A stretch of DNA of 64,000 bases from Cucumis sativus. Its lineage: Eukaryota; Streptophyta; Magnoliopsida; Cucurbitales; Cucurbitaceae. The stretch is from assembly GCF_000004075.3 (NCBI RefSeq), contig NC_026659.2, positions 1,488,001 to 1,552,000 on the forward strand, in the 5' to 3' direction. Made by a program: the position numbers and the translations under genes. Shown here piece after piece: positions 48,661 through 61,611 of the stretch. The first letter of the stretch is position 1. Each line of letters begins with the position of its first letter. The notes under the pieces are model-generated. The model was not told the DNA's origin. It was given only the letters and a program-made list of their open reading frames with translations, and made no database searches.

Positions 48661-49371
48661 CAGGTAGGTTCCATGGACTTGTAAAAACAGATTTCTGTTA
48701 TACATTCATAGCAGTATGAAGGAGAACAGAAATACAGAAATGTCTAGTAAATTGGTAGAATTTTGATCCTTAGACACTCCATTCAGAAAATTATTAAATT
48801 CAATTAGCTATATAATTTTTAATGATTATACAATTTCACTTTGAACTTAATCGTTCACAATTTGTTGAAAGGTGAAAGGCTGAGATGAAACATTCATATA
48901 TAGGAGTTGATAGAATTTCGAGTTTGGGTGGTTTGCAAATAAATGAGGTAAAGGGGTTGATTTGAAACATTTCAGGTGAGACGTATTTAGCCCATTTTTC
49001 TTACCACCAAGCTCATTTTATACAGAGAGAGAGAGAGAGAGAAAATTAATGCGATGAAGCCAACTGGGGACTGTTCTGCTTTCGGCATGTGACATGTTGA
49101 CAAGTATATAACCAAATAAAGATTTAAGTTTCAAAACTGGATGTTGTAATTGTAAAAATTTTATGATTCAATTTCTACTATTAAAATTTCTTTTGAGTTC
49201 ATTTTATACAATACAAGTTTCAGGGTATAATTTTACATGTTTAAGTTTAAGAGGTCAATTTTTATTAAGGAAAATTGTGTAATTGCAACTAAGTGTGGTT
49301 CTCCCATTTCTGTCTTTTTTCTTTATTCAATTGTTGCTGTTTCACCCGTTACTCTTTTTGTGTGATATTGA

Positions 49372-51240
49372 ACCGATTAGTCTCTGAGTTTGGGGAAGCT
49401 GAAGGTTATGAAACATATGTATGCTTGCTGTAGCTGCCTGCCTTATTGACTCTAAAAAACAAGTCTAAACTCATTCATCCTCTGAAAGAACCATAGGGTA
49501 TTGTCCTGTCTCTTTGATTAGTTCATTCTTTCCATTTCTTTTTGGTAAATTACAAGATTGGTTCCTAAGTTTTCAAAGTTGTGTCAATGTCTTTGTACGT
49601 TATAAAGTTGGAACTTATGAAGTTATCTCCCACATTACTTCCTGTATTATGGAATGTTTTGAATTGATATTTGAATCTCTATTCTGTCTAAAAGGTTCAG
49701 GGCGTGAATTTAACACTTGCATGACATACATACTCTCAAGTGTTCCTAAGTAGGTTGATTTCAGGTCTAAGCGATGAAGCACAAAATGAATAGAAAAAGA
49801 TGCGGAGATTTATTGAATTACAAAGACTCTTGAGTTAAACTTATAATTCAACCATAAAAATTTCGCAACTAAATTGAATCTTTTAAGTTTTTGAAGTACA
49901 GAGAATATATAGACAAAAGTTACAATGGACCAAAGACACTGTAATTTTACTGTTTGTTTCCTTGCATTAGAATTTCTTGACACGAAACAACTGTTGGACT
50001 GCAATTTCATCAATACAAAGGCAAGAAATGAAGAATGATTCTGATGCAGAGTCTTTGATTACCATAGAGAAAGCAAATTAAAAGCCAATTGTGGCATTCA
50101 ATAAGCCTCCACCACTGCCTCCCATTCTTGGTCCATTGGCTGTTTTCTCTTCGTTAGAAATGTATTTGACTCGTGATGGAAACGATGACTAGAAGGGGAT
50201 ATTTTTTATGTTCACAATCTTTCCCATCCCCATGAACAAAATAAATTTATATGTGTGTCCTTTACAAGAAAAAATCTACAATATAATATAAAAATTTGAG
50301 TACACAACTATATAGTTGAGCCCCAAAATGTATAAAGGTTAGATAGCTCTTCGAAAAGCTGTCCAAGAGAAGATTGAAGAGAGTTACACAGATCTTTGAC
50401 ATCCACTTTACCCAACGTTGTTGAGAAGCTTTTATCAACCCTACAGGAGACATAGTTTATGTATCTTTAATGTTTAATGAGAAGCTTCGGCTCACGAAGA
50501 TCTATGGCATAAAAGGTATTAAATTTGACTTACATTCTAAAATTGCTGAATTCTTAGCAAGCAATAAAGTCACAAGTTTCATTATATCCTGATATTAGTT
50601 ATAGAGAACAAAGCCTCGTCAGACCAACAAATTTAACATGTGTTAATACACGCAAGTTACTTTGATTTCAATTGAATGAGCATTGAACGATTTTTACTCA
50701 TTTCCAAATGTTTTGAAATTGTTGTAAATGATAGCTTGTTTGTACTTACCAAGATTAGATGTCCTGCTTTAAATTGTGGTTCATTTATAATTTGTATCTT
50801 CCTGTAAAAGAGTTGCATTTTAATATAAGCAAGATCTTATTCTTCCAATATGATTGAAAGCATCAGATATTAAGTTTATTTATGGCTAACTGTATAGTTT
50901 TTCTTTCTTCATCTCTGATGTCAATGAAGGTGCAACCCTTGGTTAAGGGAATCTCCATGTTCCTCCACTCTGCCAAATGATAATTAGGTTTGTCAATGTT
51001 TTAGAATGATAGAATATAAATTGAATGGATGAACTTGATATAGAACTACGAACTACCTAAATGCCAGATTGCTCCTGCCATGGAAGGGTGTCTTTCGTAT
51101 ACTTTACGGATTCTAAACTTCACATCTGGACCCATGCTCTCAGTTAGTTTTTCAATGAAACTCATAGCTGCCTGCAGGTAGGTTCCATGGACTTAGTAAA
51201 AACAAATACAAATTTCTATTCTATGAATGAGAACAGAAAT
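49372..51240. repeat. Tandem duplication unit 2, right copy
   Basis: Counterpart of about 46715-48755. It starts downstream of the small gene's promoter, so the small-gene copy here was promoterless, and it ends in intron 1 of the intact NTF2-like gene. Confidence 0.85.
49400..50192 (+). pseudogene. Decayed copy of the small unknown gene
   Basis: Both exon regions are recognisable. The exon 1 equivalent (about 49410-49500) ends in a stop where the parent reads GSWG, and its start region is altered. The exon 2 equivalent (about 50010-50192) still shows the Pro-rich motif and the GNDD end but has an internal stop after the KEKA-like stretch. It lacks the site II promoter of the left copy. A host gene pseudogene. 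Confidence 0.85.
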
Positions 51241-51615
51241 ACAGGAATGTCTAATATAGCTCATTTTTACCTTCTTCCCTTTAAATTTTTCAATGAACAA
51301 GGAGTCTTCAATGAGGCAGTCTTCTGAGATGTAAGTACTCATTTCCTTTAAGTTCTTTTCATTGATGCATTTGTAGAATCTCTCAATCATTTCTCCCGGA
51401 GAATTTGAACTTGAACCTGGGCAGGAAAAGGAATCATCCATTAAACATGATAGGACGAGTGTGTTGTTTGTTTTCCTCTTGTTGTAGTTTCCATAGTTCT
51501 TCTTTTGTTGGAATATACATGAAGTTCTTTTATTCAAGAATGTATAAGAAGAAAATCTCCTAAATGATTGGGAGCCCCCAAAGTTGACAGCTTGAGGACT
51601 TGTAATAAGGGACAT
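50262..51615 (-). CDS. NTF2-like family protein, probably plastid-targeted
   Basis: Six minus-strand exons: 51271-51615, 51057-51171, 50891-50969, 50750-50801, 50534-50588 and 50262-50440, giving 274 residues. The 55-nt exon 5 (DIMKLVTLLLAKNS) is easily missed but is needed to keep phase. Residues 1 to about 65 are Ser/Lys/Asn-rich with few acids, like a chloroplast transit peptide. An NTF2-like fold follows (PGEMIERFYKCINEKNLKEM, EDCLIEDSLF, FKGKK, WHLEWRNMEIPLTKGCTF). The C terminus is a hydrophobic and basic tail (residues 215-274) that may contact membrane. Plant relatives are uncharacterised; this NTF2 fold is used in many unrelated roles, so nuclear transport should not be assumed. The truncated duplicate lies at 47642-48660. 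Confidence 0.85.
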
Positions 51616-54600
51616 TATTAGTAGTAGTAGTAGTTCACTGCAGAAGGAGGAATGACTAGGGGCCTTTTATGAAGACAAAGATGCAAGAGCCAAGAAAATG
51701 TGAAAAATAAGTTGGAAAGGGTTCGAAAGATGATGCTTATTTGTTGGAATTAGGCTTGGAATATTGGTGATTTTGCCTTGTGTTGGAGGTAAGGAAGCTT
51801 CCTCCTATGGTTTAGTTAACTTGGAAGCATAACTATTCTGTTCTCTCTCTCTCTCTCTTGTATATGTCAATTTTGTCTTTGTGGAAACTATGTTAAATTC
51901 TCCATTTAGGCTAATGTTGATGGGAATGGTTGCCTTTATGGTTTGAGATTGTTGGATGAATCCAACGATCTATGTATTTGACTAAGCCACAGAGTTCGTT
52001 GTCTCTTACATTGTAATGATACTGATTTAAGAAAAATCAAAACAATCTATTCAATTGATTCGACTTAGGTCAGCCAATGTGTATTCCAATAGACTAAAAT
52101 TGATGCGTCTCATGACACATTTGCCAATCCCAATGCATTCATTCAATTGGGTCCTTCCTATCATTAAAATCTAAATTCATATTTGTTGTCAAATGCAATT
52201 AAATTAGTCCGTAGCCTTTATCATTCAGTTCCTAATACTTTAAATGTAGGTTACTAACTTAATTACATGTAATAAATTTTAAATTGAAAGTGAAATCAAT
52301 TTAATTTTTAATTTTAGGGACAGAGAGAGAGTGTGGAAGTCAGATGGTATCATTCTTTAATGCTGCAAACTTGTACAATTACAAAATTTAAAATTAATAA
52401 TCATAAAGAACTTAAGTAAGATTATACTAAAGTGTATAATTTAATAATAATAATGTGAGATGTTGAATTACAAAAGTGGCAAACATTAACTGGATGACAA
52501 TGGGAATCTTAGAAGAAAAATTGCTCAGTCTCTCCTTAAATTCTGTCTGTTTTGTTCGTCTTTTTCTTACTCTAAATTTTTTTTAAAAAGGGAAAAAATT
52601 CAATGCCTGTTCTATATTTTCAGTCTACAAAATTATAAATTTAGTTTAAGATTTATCAATAAATCAATTAACTTCTATAAAGTTGATTTAGAGTTTAAAC
52701 TTGTAAGTTAAGTTTATATCGTGTAAGGGGTCGAAGTTGTCTTAGGAAAGAGGAACCGAATGCTCTTCCTTGAAGTTGAAACGTAACTTATCATCTATTA
52801 ATAGTGATGGGTAGCTAGATATGTGATTAATGCGGAAGTTGCTATCAAATGCATATGAACACCTTAGGATAAATAATAATAACAATGTAGGTTCTTTTAT
52901 TTTCCAAGTGTAGGAGTTACATCACAATATCAAAGTTGATTAGATCAAGTGATGTTGAACATTCAGTCCTACTAGTAAGTTAGACCCAACTAACAAGACA
53001 TATATATATATATATATATATGATCTTCCATGCTACTATTTAATAATGTATTTTCACTTATTATGACATTATTTTAATACATCAATTTTATTACAATTTC
53101 GTGATTGGATAATTTCTTTGATTAAAAAGAAAGTTAGAAAAATGATTTAATAATATGTGAAAGTGATATTTATCGAAAACAAAAAATTTAATCATCCAAA
53201 ATCAATGGAATGTTTTACATTTATAATTTTTTTTTCTTATACAACTTTTGAATGGTTATTAAATTACTTTATAGTGATTTTCACCATTTTAAACATTTGT
53301 TTATATATATGTTAGATGTAATTAGATAGAATTTAGTGAACGTCATACTTGCTTCCAACACGTTTTCTTCTACAGTTACGTTTTGACCATCTTCATTGTA
53401 TAGCGATAAGTAAAATTAGTTGAATATTTTAAAATGAAAATGAAAAAAGGAATGGTGACAAGGGTAATATGAAATAATGTTTCTTCCACATTGAAAACAC
53501 ACCAAGCGTTCATTTTCTAATTAAGATTATTGTCATTTGGTTTCGGAAGCGTTTCAAATTCATTATTGTTACTTGATTCATTTGGTCAATTTAATTAATT
53601 GAATTGTTAGTGTATCCGTCAAATCTTGTTTTCATATGGGTTATTATTGTACGGTGAGTGCATCTATATTTCAACAACAAAATACCACCAATATAAACAA
53701 AAGACATTCTAAATTGTTTTAAAAAAATTAAAATACATGTAAACGTAAAATATAATATTTACATTAAAACAAAATGAATGATAATACTAAATTACAAATC
53801 TTCTAATCTTCAATATTAATGATACATATATTTTTTTTCTTTTCAAAATTCATTTGGTAAAAATGAACCAAAACAACAAATTGTTTTGTCTCTTTTTAGA
53901 AATTCAAAGAATTAGGAAATTTATAAAGTCAAAAGTTGACAAATGTAGCAAATGATGTCTCAAAGTAAAACTTTCATATTTTGATTTCATAACCACAAAA
54001 AAATTTATGAACCCTCAATGTGTGCCACGTGTACACAGTCTCTTTTCTTTTTAATGAGAATTCAAGACTTTTTTAGTTAATTTAGTATATATATATGTGT
54101 TTTAAATAATCAACTAGTTATTCCTAATTCTGTTTTATCTCTATTTTTATATATACATACGTGGTTACATTTAAGTATATACAATCTTAAAACTATATGC
54201 TTCATTAAATTGATTATGATTTTCATTAAAATAAATATATTTGTTGTCCAATTGATTAAAGTTCGGTCTTAATCAATCTATTTCCAAAAGAAAACGTCTC
54301 TATAAGAAAAAGTGTAATTAAAATAGGATTTTGTGTTGTAAATCAAAATTTGAAATGATTAAAAAAAATCATATTAATGAAAATAATTGTTTATAGGAAT
54401 AGGTAATTACATAACATATTTTTAGTGATTCTTTTATTTACAACAATTAACTATTTGATGACAAATGATTTGTCTATATTAATAAACTTTAGTTTATTAT
54501 TTTCATAAATAATCTCTAATTATTAATTTAATGTCATCTCTGATTTCAATTAATTAACTAAAAATATTTAAGAAAAAATTATTTCATCGGAAGCATAATC

Positions 54601-56300
54601 ACTAATTCCCCATCATAAGTATTGCGTAAAGCTTAGATTAACCACCCATTAATATATTAATTTTAGATTTATCTAAAACATTTAAATGAAATGTATTATT
54701 CCAATTAGCTAATATTTAGATTTATTGTAGAGTTTATTTTTTTTAGAACTGATTAAATTTCAATTTTAGATAAAATAAAAAGAAACTCCAAAATAATAAT
54801 AATAGGCCAAGAAAAGCCACTTTTAGCTGTCTCGTTAATAAAGTATTATAAAGCTTAAACCAATCTTAATTCTCTTTAATATCTTTTTTTTTTTCTTTAT
54901 GCAATACAAACTTACTCTCAAATTTTCGCTTTTCAAAATTCAAAAAAATCATTTCATTTTTAAATAAAATGTTTGCTTAATAATTAGACTAAACTTCCTC
55001 GTTACATTTTCAAAAAAAAAAAAAAAGAAAAAAAAATCATTGTTATGTAAAATCTCCCACAAACAACTAATTGAGTTTGATTAAAATAAATTACTTTGTT
55101 TAATTTATATACATTCTAATAGGGCATCCTCGGGATAATTCAATACAATTAAATTATCAAACTCGAACCTAATACAAATGGTAAAGTAAAGTTTATTTTG
55201 AAGCTTTTAGGAATTTAAAGACTAAATAGATTAAAACATAATATAAGTATATAATTTTGATTTAAACAAAATTAAATTCCAAATTATCTAAATCTTACAA
55301 TTATTCCTTTCTAAATCCTAAATAAATAAATAATAATAAAAAAAGAAAACCCTAACATTCAAATTTAAAACAAAGTTAAAAAAAAAAAAAAGGAAATTTT
55401 GGAGGTCACAATTGTAATTTTCAATCTTTTATTGGCAATATAAGAATTTAACTTATTTGTTTATATCCAACTATTTACTATCTCAACTAAACCAAGATTA
55501 TGTATTCTTCTTCCAAAATATTGGATGTGTTTGGTATGAATCCAAAAACAAAATTTTGAAAGAAATAACTTTTTTAAAAAAATATTATAAATCTTTATAT
55601 ATTGATATACAAAAGATTTAGAATATTTACAATTGTCTAGTAAGAATAATGAGAAATCATATTGTAGAAAGATTTGGAAAAAATTCAACAGGAATATAAT
55701 AAATATTTATCAAGTTTATTTTTTTTAAAAAAAAAAAGAAATAAAAATCAGAAAAGAAATTAAACAAACCTATAATAACCCCTCCATGTTTTTGACATAA
55801 GATTGACCTATATTTAATACCTTCTTAACATAGTATAATCCTAACAAATCCTCGTATTTAACTGGTAGAAACTCAATAAAAAAAAAATTAAGAACATTAT
55901 ATTCCATAAATCTTTACTAAAAAAATGATTAAAATAAAGAAGAAGAAAAATGAATTGAATAAACAATTAAAAGTGAGTTTAATAGGAATAAAAGCCCCCA
56001 GGGATGGACTCTCCCAGGTAAACCCAGCCCAATACAAAACTATCCTCTACCATCCCTTTCTTCCTGCTCCCCTCCATTCTCCATCCTCCACCGTCCCTTT
56101 TCCCCTATCCTCCCCTCCTTCAATCATCTCAACCCTCCACTTTTCTTCGCCTACTCTGTTACTCACAACAACGCTCTCCTTCTTCGCCTTTACTCTTTTC
56201 TCTCTAAATCTCTTCATCTTCTTCCCGCATTGTTTACAGCTTCCCATTTTAGATTTATGATCTCCCATTTTTTCTGATTCTTGGTGGCTATTCATAAATA
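51616..56300. other. Divergent intergenic region, NTF2-like to DUF604
   Basis: About 4.7 kb shared by two divergent promoters. AT-rich, with a (CT)n run near 51842-51858 and (AT)n near 52999-53021. The last 300 bases are a pyrimidine-rich leader of the DUF604 gene; frames there on either strand are compositional shadows. No gene seen. Confidence 0.5.
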
Positions 56301-59300
56301 ATGAAAGATTCTGAGAAAGTTTTTTGGGATTCCATGAAAAATCCCGCCGGAAACCACCACATTACTGCCGCTTTCAATTCTCAGTCCAGAACTTCCTCTA
56401 AGCTTCTCTTATGTCTCATCTTTTTCATCTCTTTCACTTACCTCATTTACTCTCTTAAACTCCTCTCCTCTCCCCGCCTCTGTTCTGACTCACAGCCATT
56501 TTCCTCTTCCGCCGTAGATCCACTCCACAATCTCACCACCACTGCCGCAATTTCACTTCCGACCTCATCGCAGAATCAGACGGAGCTCCGGCATGTTGTT
56601 TTCGGAATTGCCGCGTCGGCGAAGCTGTGGGAACAGAGGAAGAACTACATCAAGCTCTGGTTTAAACCAGAGAAGATGAGGGGGACGGTTTGGTTGGACC
56701 GGAAGGTGAAAATCGACGAAGATTCCGATGAACTCCCGCCGATTAGAATCTCCGGGGACACGTCGAAGTTCGCGTATAAGAACCGACAGGGGCATCGTTC
56801 GGCGATTCGGATCTCGAGAATCGTGTCGGAGACTTTCCGGCTCGGTTTGAAGGATGTACGGTGGTTTGTAATGGGTGACGACGACACCGTTTTTGTGACC
56901 GAAAATTTGCTTAGGGTTTTGAGAAAGTATGATCATACTCAGTATTACTATATCGGAAGCTTGTCGGAGAGCCATTTACAGAACATTTATTTTTCGTATT
57001 CGATGGCATATGGCGGTGGTGGGTTTGCGATTAGCTACCCATTGGCGGAGGCTTTAGTGAAAATGCAGGATCGGTGTATTCAGAGATATCCCGGATTATA
57101 CGGCTCCGATGATCGGATGCAGGCTTGCATGGCGGAGCTGGGCGTTCCGCTCACCAAGGAACTCGGATTTCACCAGGTTTGTTATTATAATCTTAACCTT
57201 ATTTTACTCTAATATTTAATTACTTTTACTTTTTAGGTTAAATGGTAAATTTTGTACTATGCTTTCGAAAAGTTAGAATCTAAAACCATATTCAAATGTC
57301 ACTAAATTTTGTACCCTTCCACTCTAATTTTGTTTTCCATCTTTTTTTTCTTTTAATCATGAACCTATTTTTTTTTTGGTTAAAAACCCAAATGTCTTTG
57401 AAAATTACCAAACTTTTGCTTCACTCTCTCTAAATCTTAGGCAATTTTTTTTTTTTTTTACCAACCATCCAGAGATTCCCTCCCTATTCAAAGGGTGACT
57501 ATCACAAATATAGCAATTATATTCAAAAAGCATTAATGGTTAATGTATATATTTAATATTTAAAAAAATTATAAATATGATAAAATTTGTAAGTCTATCT
57601 TATAATTACTCTAATTTAGGTCCAGAGGCGTTTGAAAGAGTAATTTTATAAACCAATGGATGAAGTAATGATATTGATACTAATACAAAGGTTTACGAGG
57701 TTGGGGAGGCTGAGCCCCTAGTCCATGTTAAACTTGAACTCAAAGTAACATGGTTTTACCTAAAAATTAGGTAAGTAGTAAAAAAAAAAAAATGTTAACT
57801 AATAATGGAGGGTTTCTTACTTGTCGGTGATGATTAGTGGAGTTTTGTTTGTTGATATGAAAAAAAAAGGCTACTGTTTATTGAAGAAATGTGCTTTCAA
57901 TTACCGACATTGTCTTCAACCAAAATTATTGGTGTGGATGGACCGAGTTAGACCGAGTGGTTATCGAGTCTTTTCCGAGTTGTCTCTTTTTATTTTTATT
58001 TTTATTTTTTCTTCAAAATTTAATTCTGACATAATGCATCTTTTAATGGTGGACAAAATTCAGATAGGCCTTGGGAGTTGTGGAATTTGGAATTTTGCTA
58101 ACATTATTATATGAAATATTTAAAAATATTCATGTTTCTTTTAGAGGTGGTATATGCAGTATATACATATGTGTATATGCGTAGGCTACTACTAATGGGT
58201 CCTTCGTGAATAAACTTCCATTTTTTAATTTTATTATCTCAATTTCTAGACTCAATTTTATTATATGAAGATTGTTTTTGGGAGAAAAAAATGGGTCAAA
58301 ATTGATAATATAAAAAGGAGCTTAAAAAGTCACTGAGGATCTACTATTTGTTTGTCTATATTTATGTTTGTTGGTATTGCTATGACCCACCTTGTCTTAT
58401 TGACAAGTCTTATGTCATTAAAGAAGTAAAGAACTCCATTCTAATACCCCTTGACACGTGTCCTTCATTCTCTTGCTCCCCACCTGACTATACATTATAT
58501 CTATACTATATAGTTTATTATCTAAGTCTACTTTTATGTTTTATATAATCTTTGAATTTCTTTCTTTATGACTTATGTGTGTAATTACATTATTAATAAC
58601 CATGTTGTTACTTGTTACAGTACGATGTCTATGGAAATCTATTTGGCCTACTCTCAGCTCACCCGATTGCCCCATTTGTATCACTGCACCATCTCGACAT
58701 TGTCGAGCCCATCTTCCCCAATGCCACTCGCCTCCAGGCCCTCGACCGTCTCAAAATTCCAATGGAGCTAGACTCCGCAGGGCTACTGCAACAGTCCATT
58801 TGCTACCACAAATCCAACACTTGGACCATCTCTGTCTCCTGGGGTTATGCCATCCAAATCTTCCGTGGTATCCTATCGCCTCGTGAAGTTGAAATGCCAT
58901 CCAGAACTTTCCTTAATTGGTATCGTCGTGCGGATTACACTGCTTATGCATTCAACACTCGACCTGTCGCTCGAAATCCTTGCCAGAAGGCATTTGTGTT
59001 TTACTTATCCAATGCCTTACAGACGAATTCGACGACCGGACAGACGGTTAGTAAATACATTAGACATCGAGCACCACAACCAGCGTGCAAGTGGAAGAGC
59101 CCCAGCCCCAGTAGCATCGAGTTTGTTAAGGTGATCAAGAAGGCAGATCCGAAGTTGTGGGAAAGAGTAAGTGGTGATTAATTTGAATGAAAAGTATGAA
59201 ATTTTTTATATGATATTCAAAACGATTAATGAGTGAGTTTGTTTGTTTTGTGTAATAAACAGTCACCAAGGAGGAATTGTTGCAGAGTGATGAAATCAAA

Positions 59301-59364
59301 GGAGAAGAAGACATTGATGGTGGAAGTTGGAATATGCAAAGATGGTGAAATCAGTGAAGTTTAA
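56301..59364 (+). CDS. DUF604 / GT31 fringe-related glycosyltransferase
   Basis: Three exons, 56301-57176, 58621-59166 and 59263-59364, encode 507 residues, as expected for the plant DUF604 family. A single signal anchor at about 35-52 (LLLCLIFFISFTYLIYSL) indicates a type II Golgi protein with a short cytosolic N terminus. The DxD-type motif VMGDDDTVF is at about 190-198, with GGGGFAIS and GSDDRMQACMAELGVPLT as further family signatures. The DUF604 half follows in exon 2 (HHLDIVEPIFPN, SWGYAIQIFRG). Exon 3 gives a basic, Cys-containing tail (SPRRNCCRVMKSKEKK). Relatives are annotated as beta-1,3-glycosyltransferase-like; donor and acceptor sugars are not known. Intron 1 is 1.4 kb and empty. 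Confidence 0.92.
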
Positions 59365-61611
59365 TTTAATTAATTGAGATTCATCCTCTTTCTAATTTTT
59401 ATTTTTTTTTATTTAATGCTCTAATTTTTGGATTTGAATGTAGAAATTAGGGTTGTATTTAATTACTTTATTTATAAATATATATATATTTATATATAAT
59501 ATGGTCTAAAATTAAAAACTGTTCTCTCACTGATGTTAGAAAACAACGATAATTATGTAAGTTATTAATTGATGACAATTCAATATTTAAAATAAATAAA
59601 TATTAATTCATTATAATCAATAAATCTAACTAAATTAAATCATTATAGAGGAAAGTAGTTGAGCTACAACATAATTGTTTGAAAAAACTAAAGAAAACTA
59701 GAAAGTGATTACCTGAAGGAGACAAATTGTGAAACCAACTTATAATAATAACAATAACAAAGGAAAAGGCTTTAATTGTAAACGAATTGTGAAGCACTTC
59801 GTAGCATTTTATTTGTTATTTGGGTTGGGTATTTGTATGGTTGCAAGGGCCCTTTTATTTCATTCATTGTTGGAATTGGTTGAGGACTCTATTCATTTGG
59901 GCCTATTTATTTGACCAATAAGGGCCCAACTATAATATTTATAAATATTTTGTTTAAAAAAACAATGGTAAATAGTTTTTCTAATACTCATTTTTTTAAT
60001 GATGTATTTGTGAATTCCGAGACAAAGCATTGAGATGAACACAACTAGTAGATTCCCTTCAATAATTGTATGGGATTTAATAATTTCGACCCTAACCAAC
60101 CTATCATTTTTTAATTATCAATTTATTTATTTGATTAATACGCTTAATTCAAATTGTTAGAACTCTCTTATTAAATAACATTTGATGCCACATTTTTTCT
60201 TTTTCGCCAATATGTGGTATGGGAATCATAAAGTTTATAGAACGCTAACACTTAGTTGCAACCATTTAAATTTTAACTTGAGGATAACAACATCCCTTTG
60301 ATAAATTACTCATCCTTGTAAACATAGAATATAATTTGATACATTTTGTTTTTGTTTTGGTCGAGTTATATTCATGAAAGTAAATCATTTGACATTTTTA
60401 AAAGCATCATTATTATTCGACAGGTTTAGCACAATTTTTATAGTAATGTACACAATTACGATGAAACAAAGGAGTCCTACAAATGTCCAAAAAACACGTA
60501 AAGTACTTATAAAAAAACAATAATAAGGTAAACTTAGGAGGAACACAAATTAGATGATATATATATTAATATATAGTCACCTAACATGTTAATATATACC
60601 ATTCTATATTCAATTAAAATGCATCTAATATTCTTAAGGAATATGAATATGATGCAAATTTTCAAACTCATGCTAGAGGGTTAACAATATTAGACATACA
60701 TACACACACACATATATATATAATAATCTTAGATAACACACATAAAGTCAATGTTGTTGAATTAGAAAGTTATGAATTGAATGATTAAATTATAAGTAAT
60801 TAGCTATGATATTGATAAGCTTTCTAAGGCTAGAAACCAAACAAGAAAAAAAGGGTCATTTCTCAACCACATAACAAGAGGGTGGATGCTAAAGGGGCAT
60901 CAAATGTGAAAGAATTTCAAAGAGCTAATGCAGCCCCAATTTGCTTTGTATGAACAATCATACTCATTTCCCAAAGTAATATGGTCCACCCCCACACCCT
61001 CTTTCAAGACTTCATTTACATGTCTAGATAAATAAAAATTAGGGAACCATTTACTCGATTTGCATTATTATTCAAATCTAAAACAATCGATCTCTTTGAG
61101 TACATAACAATTAATATCTTATCTTTTGAATCATCTAAAATTTTGTTGCCTTCTATTTCGTTGATCCAGGGCTTTTTGAATATTCAATTCCAACTCTCAT
61201 CCACAAATGCCTCAATCCCATTTTCAAACCACACATTCAAAATATTCAATATAGAGAGACAAATCATAAATATATGTACCAATCACAACCATCCATTTGT
61301 ATATTTCTAGTTCAATATCATCATCATTCCTTCCCAAATTCAATAGGGTAAAAACCAATCTTGAAGCTGTGAAGAAGATGGAGAAATAAAGAGTTGAATG
61401 AGTAGATGGGTTTAAAGGAGAAAGAGAGAAAGAAAAGAAAAGAAAAAAGCAAATTGATCTACCATAGGCTATAACTAATAATCTAACCCTCCCCCAAAGT
61501 ATATTATAAAAAAGCTTTTATGTATATTATGTATTGGAGTATTTGAAGCTATTGAGTTATCTATACCTAAAAAAACTAAAGTATTTGCCCAGCTGACTCT
61601 CATTTCACATA
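59365..61611. other. Convergent intergenic region
   Basis: Between the 3' ends of the DUF604 gene and BEL1. AT-rich. A patch at about 60840-61020 is more complex but has no long frame. The purine-rich block near 61370-61450 is likely BEL1 3' UTR. Confidence 0.5.

Larger units (their letters stand above)
46715..48755. repeat. Tandem duplication unit 2, left copy
   Basis: Aligns by eye with about 49372-51240 throughout: small-gene exons, its intron, the convergent 3' ends and NTF2-like exons 2 to 6. The similarity stops at about 48755, inside what is intron 1 of the intact NTF2-like gene. About 600 unduplicated bases (48756-49371) separate the copies, including a (GA)n run at 49023-49041. Confidence 0.85.

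Noticed and set aside
50308-50440. Alternative last-exon frame of the NTF2-like gene ending WGSTI
   Set aside because: It does not fit splice phase once the 55-nt exon 5 is included, and the other frame matches the family's hydrophobic tail.
56047-56295. Basic minus-strand frame in the DUF604 leader
   Set aside because: Complement of a pyrimidine-rich 5' UTR; composition explains it.
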